Below, piece by piece: positions 9,041 to 17,238 of a DNA stretch of 64,000 nucleotides. The translations under genes and the position numbers were made by a program. Source of the DNA: Thetidibacter halocola (GTDB taxonomy: Bacteria > Pseudomonadota > Alphaproteobacteria > Rhodobacterales > Rhodobacteraceae); assembly GCF_018224955.1 (NCBI RefSeq), contig NZ_JAGTUU010000004.1:124001-188000 (forward strand). Direction: 5' to 3'. How positions within the stretch are numbered: the first letter of the stretch is position 1; each line of letters opens with the position of its first letter. The notes under the pieces are model-generated. The model saw nothing but the letters and a program-made list of their open reading frames with translations. It made no database searches and was not told where the DNA came from.

Positions 9041-10552
9041 TCAACGCCTTTCTCTGCGCGGGGCCAAAACCAGGGGTATGGCCGCTGCGATCAGCGCCAG
9101 AAGCGCCAACAGATCACCCGAATACGCGTATATTGTTTCGCGGGCAGGCGCGGGCAACGGCACGTCCAGGTGTCCTGCCGTATTCAGTGGCAGCGCGTCC
9201 AGCACGCGCCCGGCGCCATCGATCACCGCCGAGACGCCGGTATTGGCCGCGCGCAGCAGGGGCAGACCCTGCTCGATGGCGCGGATACGCGCCTGCGCCA
9301 GGTGCTGGTAGGGGCCGGACCAGGAGCCGAACCAGGCGTCGTTAGTCAGTTGCAGCAACCAGTCCGGGCGCGCGGGCGCGGCATTCACGTCCTGCGGAAA
9401 CACCGCCTCGTAGCAGATCAGCGGGAGCGCCCGGCCCAGCGGCCCCAGATCCAGCAGCCGCGGCCCCGGACCGGGGCTGTAGCCGCCTTCGGCGCGGGCA
9501 GCGAGGCCGCCAATCTCGATCCGCCGCCACAGGGCGGGGGCGGGCATGTATTCGCCGAAGGGCACGAGGTGGTGCTTGTCATAGACCGCCGCCAGCGCGC
9601 CGGTGCCGTCGATCAGGGCGAGCGAGTTGTAATACAGGCCACCCTCGCCCCGCTGGATGCCGAGGATCACGGGTGTGTCGCCCGCCACATCGCTGACCAC
9701 CGCCAGCGCGTCGGCGGCGCGGTGCAGCAGGACCGGGACGGCGGTTTCCGGCCAGACCACCAGCGCGGGCGGACCAAGCGGGCCCGGCGCGGCCTCGGTG
9801 GCGGCGACCTGGCGCTCGAAGAAGACAGGGACCATCGCCGGATCCCATTTCTCGCGCTGCGGGGCGTTGGGCTGCACGAGGCGGACCACCGGCCGGCCCG
9901 ACAGGTCCTGCATCGGGGGTGTCAGCGCCCAACCGCCCCCCAGCAACAGCGCCAGCAGCGCCGTCGCCAGCCCCGCCTGCCTGAGCGAGGCCATGCGCAG
10001 CGCGCCCGCGAGGCAGGCGGCCAGCACCAGCGTGGCCAGCGTCAGCCCGTGCGGCCCGATGACCGAGACCCATTGGATCGCCGGGCTTTCCAGCCACAGG
10101 TAGCCCACCAATCCCCAGGGAAAACCGGTCAGCACGTAGGCGCGGACCAGTTCCACCGCGGCCCAGGCCACGGCCAGCGCCGCCAGCCCGTGCCGCGCGC
10201 GCCCCGCCAGCCAGAAGGCCAGCGCCCAGAACAACGCCAGCCCTGCAGCCATGCCGACGAGCGCAAAAGGCGCCATCCAGCCGGTCAGCGGCGCATCGAC
10301 CATGAAGGGCTCGACGATCCAGTTCAGGCCGGCACCGAAATAGCCGATACCCACCATCCACCCAGTGCTGGCACGCGTGCCCGGCGGCGACAGGGCGAAA
10401 AGGAGAAAGGCGCCAACCAAGCCTGCCAGCGCGAGGGGCCACAGGTCCAGCGGCGGGACGCCCAGCGCCATGAGCAGCCCGGCGCCCAGCGCCAGCGGCA
10501 GACGCGCCCGGCGCAGCCCGAGAACCCGCGCCGCACGCGCGGTGTCAGCCAC
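9041..10552 (-). CDS. lnt: apolipoprotein N-acyltransferase
   Basis: A 503-residue inner-membrane enzyme adding the third acyl chain to lipoproteins. About six N-terminal membrane segments (residues 18-210) precede a carbon-nitrogen hydrolase domain. The catalytic triad is visible: Glu269 in WPETAVP, Lys326 in YDKHHL and Cys380 in LICYEAVFP. I chose the GTG at 10552, which overlaps the corC stop by 8 bases, as usual for translationally coupled genes; the open frame further upstream lies inside corC. It is the last gene of a phoH-ybeY-corC-lnt type cluster. Confidence 0.94.
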   Translation of the reverse strand: MADTARAARVLGLRRARLPLALGAGLLMALGVPPLDLWPLALAGLVGAFLLFALSPPGTRASTGWMVGIGYFGAGLNWIVEPFMVDAPLTGWMAPFALVGMAAGLALFWALAFWLAGRARHGLAALAVAWAAVELVRAYVLTGFPWGLVGYLWLESPAIQWVSVIGPHGLTLATLVLAACLAGALRMASLRQAGLATALLALLLGGGWALTPPMQDLSGRPVVRLVQPNAPQREKWDPAMVPVFFERQVAATEAAPGPLGPPALVVWPETAVPVLLHRAADALAVVSDVAGDTPVILGIQRGEGGLYYNSLALIDGTGALAAVYDKHHLVPFGEYMPAPALWRRIEIGGLAARAEGGYSPGPGPRLLDLGPLGRALPLICYEAVFPQDVNAAPARPDWLLQLTNDAWFGSWSGPYQHLAQARIRAIEQGLPLLRAANTGVSAVIDGAGRVLDALPLNTAGHLDVPLPAPARETIYAYSGDLLALLALIAAAIPLVLAPRRERR

Positions 10553-11543
10553 GCGCCGCCTCGGCCGGGGGGGCAGGCGGTGGCTGCTGAGTCTGCGGTT
10601 GGGGCGCAGCGGCTGCCGGGGTGGCGGCGGCGCGAACCGGAGCCGCGGTCGAGCCCGGCAGGCGGACGCGCAGACGCTTGATCCGGCGCGGATCGGCATC
10701 CACCACCTCGAAATCGAAACCGGCCGGATGCGGCACGACCTCGCCCCGCGCGGGAACGTGACCGGCCAACATGAAGACCAGCCCGCCCAGCGTGTCGATC
10801 TCTTCGCCGTCGATGTCGTCGTGGTCGGTCAGCTGCATTCCCAGCTCGGCCTCGAACTCCTCCAGCGGGGTCTTGGCCTGCGCAAGGTAGCAGCCGGTCT
10901 TTTCGCGGGTCCAGAACTGGCCCTCGTCGGTGTCGTGCTCGTCCTCGATCTCGCCGATGACCTGTTCGATCAGGTCCTCGATCGTGACCAGCCCGTCGAC
11001 ACCGCCATATTCGTCGATCACCAGCGCCATGTGGCGGCGTTCGGTCTGCATCTTCTGCAGCAAGACGCCGATCGGCATCGAGGGCGGCACGAACAGCAGC
11101 GGACGCAGCATCTTCTTCAGGTTGAAGCGCTGGGTGCTGCCGTTGAAACCGTGGGTCAGCGCGAAATCCTTAAGATGCGCAAGACCCACAGGCGTGTCGA
11201 GCGTGCCGTCATACACCGGAACGCGGGTCAGGCCGGTCTCGCGGAACACGGTCGCAAGGTCATCCTTGGTAATGGTCAGCGGCACCGAAACGATGTCGGC
11301 CTTGGGGATCGCCACGTCCTCGACCCGCATCCTGCGCAGGTTGATCATGCCGTGAGACGGCGCGGCCGTCGCGGTTGGCGCTGGACCTCCGGCCACGGTG
11401 GCGGGCTTGCCGCCTCCGAACCAGCCCAGCATGCGTCCAAAAATGCCACGCGCGCCAGCGGCGGCGACATGGCCGTTCAAATGAGTCTGCCCATTCGCGC
11501 GCGCGCTCTGCGCCGCCGTAGACGAGCCGTCGTTATCGCCCAT
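10545..11543 (-). CDS. CorC/HlyC-type CBS-domain protein
   Basis: A 332-residue cytoplasmic protein with a poorly conserved N-terminal tail (about 1-65), two CBS domains (about 70-205, starting at MRVEDVAIPKADIV and containing ALVIDEYGGVDGLVTIEDL) and a C-terminal transporter-associated CorC_HlyC domain (about 235-310). Such proteins are annotated as hemolysin C or magnesium/cobalt efflux proteins; their exact role is unsettled and no hemolysis should be assumed. It lies between ybeY and lnt, the conserved arrangement, and its stop overlaps the lnt start. The C-terminus ends in a Pro/Ala/Gln-rich tail. Confidence 0.9.
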   Translation of the reverse strand: MGDNDGSSTAAQSARANGQTHLNGHVAAAGARGIFGRMLGWFGGGKPATVAGGPAPTATAAPSHGMINLRRMRVEDVAIPKADIVSVPLTITKDDLATVFRETGLTRVPVYDGTLDTPVGLAHLKDFALTHGFNGSTQRFNLKKMLRPLLFVPPSMPIGVLLQKMQTERRHMALVIDEYGGVDGLVTIEDLIEQVIGEIEDEHDTDEGQFWTREKTGCYLAQAKTPLEEFEAELGMQLTDHDDIDGEEIDTLGGLVFMLAGHVPARGEVVPHPAGFDFEVVDADPRRIKRLRVRLPGSTAAPVRAAATPAAAAPQPQTQQPPPAPPAEAARG

Positions 11544-11574
11544 CGATCCTTACCAAATGCGAGGCTCGTGGCCC

Positions 11575-12081
11575 CTAATCTTCCCTATATGGGTCACGCA
11601 GGCCGAGATTGCCAAGTATTTCGACCTCCAGCCCCTCCATCAAAGAGGCATCTGCATCCTGAATATGGTCATAGCCCAGCAAATGTAAAACCCCGTGCAC
11701 CAGCAGATGCGTCACATGATCGCCCATCGGCTTGCCCTGGTCGGCGGCTTCCCGCGCACAGGTGTCCCAGGCGATGGCGATGTCGCCCAGCGGTTGCGGG
11801 TCGTCCGGGTCGCCCGGTTCCGGCGGCAGGGGTGTGTCGCCGGGGTCTTCGGCGGACAGATCCTCGTCCGGCCAGGACAGAACGTTGGTGGGCTGCGGCT
11901 TGTCCCGGAAATCGGCGTTCAGCACGGCGATGCGGGCATCATCGCAGCCCAGCAGGGCGATCTCGTAACCCGCAGAGTCCAGCCCGAGATGGCGCAGGGC
12001 CGCGTCGGCGGCACGATCTGCAAGGCCAGCCAGGTCCGCCGCCTGCCAGCGTTCGTCCTCGAGAATCGTCTCGACCGGCAT
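11575..12081 (-). CDS. ybeY: endoribonuclease YbeY (rRNA maturation)
   Basis: A 168-residue metal-dependent RNase involved in 16S rRNA 3'-end maturation and ribosome quality control. The signature HGVLHLLGYDH carries the three zinc-binding histidines (His129, His133, His139). The ATG at 12081 has GGAAAGGA in front; an in-frame upstream extension has no support. It contains an acidic Pro/Asp insertion around residues 75-98. Its usual upstream neighbour phoH is separated here by a PIG-L-like gene. Confidence 0.93.
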   Translation of the reverse strand: MPVETILEDERWQAADLAGLADRAADAALRHLGLDSAGYEIALLGCDDARIAVLNADFRDKPQPTNVLSWPDEDLSAEDPGDTPLPPEPGDPDDPQPLGDIAIAWDTCAREAADQGKPMGDHVTHLLVHGVLHLLGYDHIQDADASLMEGLEVEILGNLGLRDPYRED

Positions 12082-12124
12082 CGACTGTCCTTTCCGGGGC
12101 TTGCCTACCGCGCCGATACAGCGG

Positions 12125-13621
12125 TCAGGGCCCGAGGTCCACAAGCGTCTCGTCGGGCGGGGCGGTCAGCGCCATGCCCGCGGCGGCAGCAATGATATGG
12201 ACCGGCGGCAGGCCCTCGGTCCATTGCACGAAGCCGCCGCCCGGCATGGTTTCGAAGACCAGCGTTTCGGCCAGCGCCGGGCCACCGTCGAGTGGCGTGG
12301 CAAAGCGCAGAATCTCGTAGAGATGGTCGCCGTCCCGGTCCCAGGCATTCGGGCCGGGCGTGAACCAGGGCTGAGGCGCCACGGCGCCGCTGGCGGCATC
12401 GACGGTGAACAGCAGTGCGTCGGGGCCCGCAAGGCTGTAGAAAACGTCCTCGGCGGTCCAGCCACCCGGATCGGCCCCACCCCCGCCCGGCCCCAGATCG
12501 ATGCCCGAGACAAAGGACAGCACTCCTTCGGCGGTTGTTCGAAACACCAGCGCCTGCGCCAGAACCTCGCCTCCACCTGAAGGTTTCGCAAGCCGCGTCA
12601 CCTCGTAGACATGGTCGCCATCGCTGTCCCAGGCGTCCTCCAGCGACGGCACGAACCAGGCTTGCGGCATCACCGCGCCGGTGGCCGAGCCGATGTGGAA
12701 CAGCGCGGCATCCTCGCCCATCAGGCCGAATTCCCACGCGCCCGGGCCGGGCCATGCCGGATCGGGCCTCGCAGGTGGCGGGCCGTCATCGTCGGTATCC
12801 AGGGTAAAGCTTTCGGCCACGTATTGCCGGGCGGTCCAGCTTTCGTAGACGTCCAGCAGGGTGCCCGTCGCATCGACCGTGCCCGGATCGTGCGCCGCGT
12901 AGGCCTGCATGATTTCAAGGCTGCGGGCCGCATCCTCGGGCGACAGGTTCTCGGGCATCAGCCGGCTGTCGTAATGGACATAGCGCGTCACGCTCACCAG
13001 CCCGCCATCATGCAGGCCCAGCGCCTCTTCGGCGAAGATCGACACGCGGCGGTGGTCGGTGTGCTCGGCGGCGGCGGTCGGGCCATCGTGCACCGGCAGG
13101 CGCAGCGTGGCGGGTTCGTGCAGAGCCATCAGCGCGGCCAGCGCCCCGACCAGGTCCTGCCGGGAATAGGTCGCGCTGCCGTCGAGCGCGGATACCGTGG
13201 CCAGGTCGCCGATATCCAGCCGCGCCAGTTGCTGCGCCAGGTCCTCCGGCAGATCGCCACCGCCATCGGGCAGCCGCAGGAAATAGAGCCGGATGTCCGG
13301 TGCGCTGGCGAGATAGGACGACGCCACTTGCACGACACGGCCGCCCAGGTCCAGCGTCACGGTCTCGTCGATCCAGTCCGACACTCCGGCCATCAGGGCG
13401 TAGGCGGCCTTGGCCCCGAATTCGCGCCCCAGCCAGTAGGCAGCCCCCGCCCCGGCATCGCCCGCGGTGACGAAGACGGTGGTGTTGGCCACCCCCGCCT
13501 CGATGCTGTGCAGGATGTCGGGGTTCATGAACAGGATGTCGTCGTCCTGGTGGGCGACGATCGTCATGGCTCCGCCGGAGACGAGGTCTGGCATGGTGCG
13601 CAATCCCAAGGTTTCACGCAA
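12125..13621 (-). CDS. PIG-L/LmbE-like deacetylase with two C-terminal repeats
   Basis: A 498-residue protein. Near the N-terminus, AHQDDDILFMNPD (residues 23-35) corresponds to the AHPDDE metal site of PIG-L/LmbE deacetylases, with His24, Asp26 and Asp27 placed as ligands but with Gln and Asp where Pro and Glu are usual. A later HTDHR segment (about 167-171) fits the third ligand. The C-terminal third holds two repeats of about 75 residues, each with a PQxWF block then DSDGDHVYEV or DRDGDHLYEI. Such acidic blocks suggest calcium binding, an inference. No signal peptide is obvious. Starts at 13594 or 13567 are also possible. It splits the normally adjacent phoH and ybeY. Confidence 0.75.
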   Translation of the reverse strand: MRETLGLRTMPDLVSGGAMTIVAHQDDDILFMNPDILHSIEAGVANTTVFVTAGDAGAGAAYWLGREFGAKAAYALMAGVSDWIDETVTLDLGGRVVQVASSYLASAPDIRLYFLRLPDGGGDLPEDLAQQLARLDIGDLATVSALDGSATYSRQDLVGALAALMALHEPATLRLPVHDGPTAAAEHTDHRRVSIFAEEALGLHDGGLVSVTRYVHYDSRLMPENLSPEDAARSLEIMQAYAAHDPGTVDATGTLLDVYESWTARQYVAESFTLDTDDDGPPPARPDPAWPGPGAWEFGLMGEDAALFHIGSATGAVMPQAWFVPSLEDAWDSDGDHVYEVTRLAKPSGGGEVLAQALVFRTTAEGVLSFVSGIDLGPGGGGADPGGWTAEDVFYSLAGPDALLFTVDAASGAVAPQPWFTPGPNAWDRDGDHLYEILRFATPLDGGPALAETLVFETMPGGGFVQWTEGLPPVHIIAAAAGMALTAPPDETLVDLGP

Positions 13622-13736
13622 AAGGTTCCCGCCACGGCACGTGCCGGGCAGGTTGCCCTTGCGTCACCCTATCACGGGTGAGGCATGACTCGCGCAGGAA
13701 TTGTGCCAGCCGCGGGAAACACTGCGTTGACCGGCC

Positions 13737-14705
13737 TCAGGCCTCGGCCTCGTAGGCCTCGATGATCTTGGCGACCAGCGGATGGCGCACGACGTCCTTG
13801 GCGGTGAAGTAGTTGAAGGCGATGTCGGGAATGTGGCTCAGCAGCCGTTCCGCATCGGCCAGTCCCGAGGGAACGCCGCGCGGCAGGTCGATCTGCGTGC
13901 GGTCGCCGGTGATGACCATGCGCGAGCCCTCGCCCAGGCGGGTCAGGAACATCTTCATCTGCATCGAAGTGGCGTTCTGCGCCTCGTCCAGCACGACGAA
14001 GGCATTGGACAGCGTCCGCCCCCGCATGAATGCCAGCGGCGCGATCTCGACGGTCTTTTCCTCGATCATCCGCGCCAGCTGCTTGCCCGGCAGGAAATCG
14101 TTCAGCGCGTCGTAGAGCGGCTGCATGTAGGGATCGACCTTTTCCTTCATGTCGCCGGGCAGATAGCCCAGCTTTTCGCCCGCCTCGACGGCGGGACGGC
14201 TGAGGATGATCTTGTCGACCTGGCCGTTGATCAGCATGTTCACTCCGACCGCCACCGCGAGGTAGGTCTTGCCGGTGCCCGCAGGCCCGATGCCAAAGGC
14301 CAGTTCCTTGGCGAACAGCGCGCGCACATAGGCCTTCTGCGCCTCGGTGCGGGGTTCGACCAGCTTCTTGCGCGTCTTGATCTCGACCTCGCCGCCCGAG
14401 AACATCTCGAGTTGGTCGTCGTTTCCCGCTTCTTCCTCGGCCATGCGGAAATGGCGGTCGATCTCGCCCCGGCCCACCTCGCGCCCGTGCTCCAGCCGTT
14501 CATACAGGGCACGCAGAACCTCTGTCGCCTCGGCCTGTGCCTCGGGCAAACCGTGGATCGCCAGCTGGTTGCCGCGGCGCAGGATCTGGACCCCGGTGCG
14601 CGTCTCGATATCCGTCAGGTTTCGGTCATACTCCCCACACAGGTCGATCAGCAGCCGGTTGTCGGGGAATTCGAGGATCGCGTCGGTCAGGGTCGCTGTG
14701 GTCAA
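13737..14705 (-). CDS. phoH: PhoH-like ATPase
   Basis: A 322-residue PhoH-like protein (the YbeZ type), an ATPase linked to RNA metabolism and ribosome maturation together with YbeY. It has an N-terminal KH-like region (about 10-75), Walker A GPAGTGKT (140-147) and Walker B FVVLDEAQN (about 236-244). The length fits the family. The divergent upstream gene begins at 14897. In relatives ybeY follows directly; here the PIG-L-like gene lies between. Confidence 0.93.
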   Translation of the reverse strand: MTTATLTDAILEFPDNRLLIDLCGEYDRNLTDIETRTGVQILRRGNQLAIHGLPEAQAEATEVLRALYERLEHGREVGRGEIDRHFRMAEEEAGNDDQLEMFSGGEVEIKTRKKLVEPRTEAQKAYVRALFAKELAFGIGPAGTGKTYLAVAVGVNMLINGQVDKIILSRPAVEAGEKLGYLPGDMKEKVDPYMQPLYDALNDFLPGKQLARMIEEKTVEIAPLAFMRGRTLSNAFVVLDEAQNATSMQMKMFLTRLGEGSRMVITGDRTQIDLPRGVPSGLADAERLLSHIPDIAFNYFTAKDVVRHPLVAKIIEAYEAEA

Positions 14706-14896
14706 GCCGCTGTTCCTCCGGTCTATGGTACAGGGATGGTGCCAAGCTGCGGAGAGAGTCGCAAGTCTTGTGGTGATTTTCGCGGCGCTTTCGTGGTCCC
14801 GCGCCGGATCGCCGGGCGATGCAACCTGCAGGCCGCTGTTGCCTGCGCGGCCCCCCGCGCCCTAGTCTGGACCGCAGGCACAGGACAGGAGCCGCC

Positions 14897-15484
14897 ATGA
14901 CCCGCCCGATCGACAGCATCCTTGCCCGGATCGATGCCCTGGGCGACGAGCTGGAACAGGCCATCGCAGAACGGCGGCAGACCTTCGAATACGAGATGCG
15001 CGGGCGGCGGGCGCGGTTCACCGCCGAGGCGCAGGCACGCCACCGCGCGCTGCGCGTCTCGCTGCGCGTCTTCCTGTCGCAGACGAAGTTCGCCCATGTC
15101 GTCACCGCGCCGGTGATCTACAGCCTGATCCTGCCCTTCGCGCTGCTCGACCTGTTCGTGACGGTCTACCAGGCAATCTGCTTTCGCGCCTACGGCATCC
15201 CGCGCGTAAGGCGCGCCGACCATATCCGCATCGACCGCCACATGCTGGCCTATCTCAACGCGGTGCAGAAGCTGAACTGCGTCTATTGCGGCTATTGCAA
15301 CGGACTGATCTCCTATGTCCGCGAGATCGGCGCCCGGACCGAGGCCTTCTGGTGCCCGATCAAGCATGCCGGGCCGGTGCGCCACCCGCACCGCCAATAC
15401 GCGCAATTCATGGACTACGGCGACGCTGACGGGTTCCAGAAGGGGCTTCAGGCCTCGCGCCGCGCGGTGACCCGCGATGAGTGA
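14897..15484 (+). CDS. conserved hypothetical protein with one membrane region and a Cys cluster
   Basis: A 195-residue protein without an assigned function, similar in build to a hypothetical family I recall from many proteobacteria. The N-terminal half (about 1-60) is a charged helix, then a strongly hydrophobic stretch (about 72-100) likely enters the membrane. After it come CVYCGYCNG (about 132-140) and FWCPIKHA (about 154-161), a possible metal site. The ATG at 14897 has an ACAGGAG ribosome site. Its stop overlaps the start of the PqqD-like gene by 8 bases, suggesting coupled translation. Confidence 0.72.
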   Translation: MTRPIDSILARIDALGDELEQAIAERRQTFEYEMRGRRARFTAEAQARHRALRVSLRVFLSQTKFAHVVTAPVIYSLILPFALLDLFVTVYQAICFRAYGIPRVRRADHIRIDRHMLAYLNAVQKLNCVYCGYCNGLISYVREIGARTEAFWCPIKHAGPVRHPHRQYAQFMDYGDADGFQKGLQASRRAVTRDE

Positions 15485-15752
15485 CCGCGCCGGCCACCCC
15501 CTTGCGACGCCGGGGCTGCACCTGCAACCGGGACCGGGCGGCGCGCACATCGCAGGGCCCGACGGGTCGGTGCATTACCTCAACCAGACCGCCGCCGCCG
15601 TCTGGCTGCACGCAGATGGCAGCCGCGATCTTGCCGCGCTGGCCGGTGCCCTGGCGCCAGAATTCGGCCTGGCAGAGCCGCCCCTGGCCGACGTGGAACG
15701 GGCCATCGCGCTGCTGCGGGACCGGGGGCTGGTTCAGCCGCCGGGCGGATAA
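15477..15752 (+). CDS. PqqD-like peptide chaperone
   Basis: A 91-residue protein of the PqqD fold. The central HYLNQTAAAVWLHADGSRD (about residues 34-52) is the family's typical block, followed by a helix and a C-terminal ERAIALLRDRGLV. PqqD proteins bind the leader of ribosomally made peptides and hand them to a modifying enzyme. No radical-SAM enzyme or PQQ gene is nearby, so the partner is unknown; a small exported protein 700 bases away is the only peptide-like candidate. The gene overlaps the Cys-cluster gene upstream and its 3' end overlaps the converging LicD-like gene by 19 bases. Confidence 0.78.
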   Translation: MSDRAGHPLATPGLHLQPGPGGAHIAGPDGSVHYLNQTAAAVWLHADGSRDLAALAGALAPEFGLAEPPLADVERAIALLRDRGLVQPPGG

Positions 15753-16387
15753 AGGAAGTCGAAACAGGGAAAGCGGCCCGTGCGCTCCTTGTGGTCCTTC
15801 GGCAGGCGCGGCACCCGCCAGTCCGGCCCGATCGCTTGGTCGAGGAACGCCTCCGACCTTTTTGGCGCATTGAACGACACACCGTGCAACGCGACCTGAC
15901 GGAAGGGCCGAATCGCGCGGCTTGGCAATGTGCCGGGCAGGGTTGGGTAGGCATAGAACAGTCCCTGCGTCACGAAGCAGGTATAGATCTCGATCCCATG
16001 GTCGAACCGGTCGCCCGGCCCGCCGATCCCGCGCAGCATGAAGCGACCCGGCGAATGCCCGTCCAGCACACGGCCAAACCGCTGGAAATGCGCAAGAACC
16101 ACCGCCCGCTCGCGCAGCACGCCCTGCGCCGAGCGGGCGCGGCTGACATAGGCCATGTCGATGTCAAAATCGTGCGGGATCAGGTCGCCGCCCCGCACCG
16201 CGCCCAGCAGAGACCCCCAGACGAGGAACAGGTCGAGCCCAAACTCAATCCGGGATGCCAACTCGATTGCCTTCGCCTCGTGCACCGAAGCATCGAGATA
16301 ATCGGAGGGATAATCCATGAACCAGCGAGAGGGGCGGCCATAGTGATCCACCCGTTCGGGGCTCGAGGCATGGAGATCGGTCGTCAT
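15734..16387 (-). CDS. LicD-like nucleotidyltransferase-fold protein
   Basis: A 217-residue protein. LVWGSLLGAVRGGDLIPHDF (about 52-71) followed by DIDMAYVS resembles the LicD/fukutin type nucleotidyltransferase site, where a G-S/T-LLG loop and a DxD pair bind metal and a CDP- or UDP-activated donor. LicD proteins place phosphocholine or similar groups on cell-surface sugars; whether this one does so is inference. The ATG at 16387 is the first good start. It is divergent from the secreted-protein gene, with 60 bases between, and its 3' end overlaps that of the PqqD-like gene. Confidence 0.68.
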   Translation of the reverse strand: MTTDLHASSPERVDHYGRPSRWFMDYPSDYLDASVHEAKAIELASRIEFGLDLFLVWGSLLGAVRGGDLIPHDFDIDMAYVSRARSAQGVLRERAVVLAHFQRFGRVLDGHSPGRFMLRGIGGPGDRFDHGIEIYTCFVTQGLFYAYPTLPGTLPSRAIRPFRQVALHGVSFNAPKRSEAFLDQAIGPDWRVPRLPKDHKERTGRFPCFDFLYPPGG

Positions 16388-16447
16388 GACATTTCGCCAT
16401 CCAATGCGCGCGGTGATGATAGAGTTTGCCGTATTGGGGAGGTTTCC

Positions 16448-16822
16448 TTGGCCGACATACCGGAACTCGACACGAAGCGGCGACGCCTGCTGACGCAGGT
16501 GCTTGCCGGCGGCGCGATCTATGCGCTGCCCATGGTGGCGACGCTCAGCGTTGCGACAAGCGCCGGGGCGCAGGAGCAAAGCACGTCGGATCCCGACACG
16601 GGCGGCGGTGGCGCGCAAAGCGGCGATCCCGGCAACGATGGCCAGCCCGAGGTTCCCGGCGCGGCGGGCAATGGTCCCGATCGCCGCCCGGCCCCTCCGG
16701 GAGAGCGCGGCCGTGGCAGGGGAACCGGCCGCAACCCCGTCCATGACGTGGCGCAGAGCCAGAGCCAGAAGGCGTCCCTCTCACCCGGCCTGCCCTTCCC
16801 GTCCGGGCGTGGCTTCGGCTGA
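16448..16822 (+). CDS. small exported low-complexity protein
   Basis: A 124-residue protein read from a TTG at 16448, chosen because GGGGAGG (16436-16442) sits five bases ahead and no ATG fits. The N-terminus carries basic KRRRLL, a hydrophobic stretch and an AGA-QE cleavage site near residue 42, so it is an export signal, possibly Tat-type. The mature part is rich in Gly, Asp, Pro, Ser and Gln, ending in a Ser/Pro tail, with no fold that I recognise. Lying between a LicD-like enzyme and a cytidylyltransferase, and near a PqqD-like protein, it could be the modified substrate of this cluster. That is speculation. Confidence 0.62.
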   Translation: MADIPELDTKRRRLLTQVLAGGAIYALPMVATLSVATSAGAQEQSTSDPDTGGGGAQSGDPGNDGQPEVPGAAGNGPDRRPAPPGERGRGRGTGRNPVHDVAQSQSQKASLSPGLPFPSGRGFG

Positions 16823-16830
16823 GGTCCGAC

Positions 16831-17235
16831 TTGCTGACCGTCTTCACCGAAGGCGTCTTCGACCTTCTTCCCATGAACCACATGCGGCTTCTGCACGAGG
16901 CGCGGGCGATGGGCGACCGGCTCCTCGTCGGCGTAACGCCGGATGACGATACCGCCAGCTACAAGCGCCGCCCGATCCTGACCCTTGAGGAACGGATGGA
17001 AACCGTGCGCGCGACGGGAATCGCCGCGCACGTTCTGCCGCTTCCGCATAGGCCCGGTATCACCGCCGAACTGCTCGACGAGCATGCCATCGGCCTCGTG
17101 GTCTAAGCAGGAACAGGCAGGGACGACTTGTATCGCATTCCCATCGAACGCGGCATCATGCGGCGCATCCCCTATCACCAGGGGATCAACACCTCGACCA
17201 TCATCGCCCGCATCCGGGCACGCGACGGCCTCTAG
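16831..17235 (+). pseudogene. cytidylyltransferase-like gene interrupted by an in-frame TAA
   Basis: The frame opens at a TTG (16831) with GAGGT before it and encodes FTEGVFDLL, then LLVGVTPDD, SYKRRPILTLEER and AIGLVV, the layout of glycerol-3-phosphate or phosphocholine cytidylyltransferases. A TAA at 17104-17106 stops it after 91 residues. The same frame then continues for 42 codons with DDLYRIPIERGIMRR and YHQGINTSTIIARIRARDG, the normal C-terminal end of the family, to a TAG at 17233. The catalytic HxGH is also replaced by PMNH. I read it as a gene killed by a nonsense change, although a sequencing error is possible. Confidence 0.78.
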
Positions 17236-17238
17236 GCG

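Noticed and set aside
10553-10699. Longer N-terminus for Lnt
   Set aside because: It would lie inside corC and be Arg/Pro-rich; the GTG at 10552 overlapping the corC stop is the better start.
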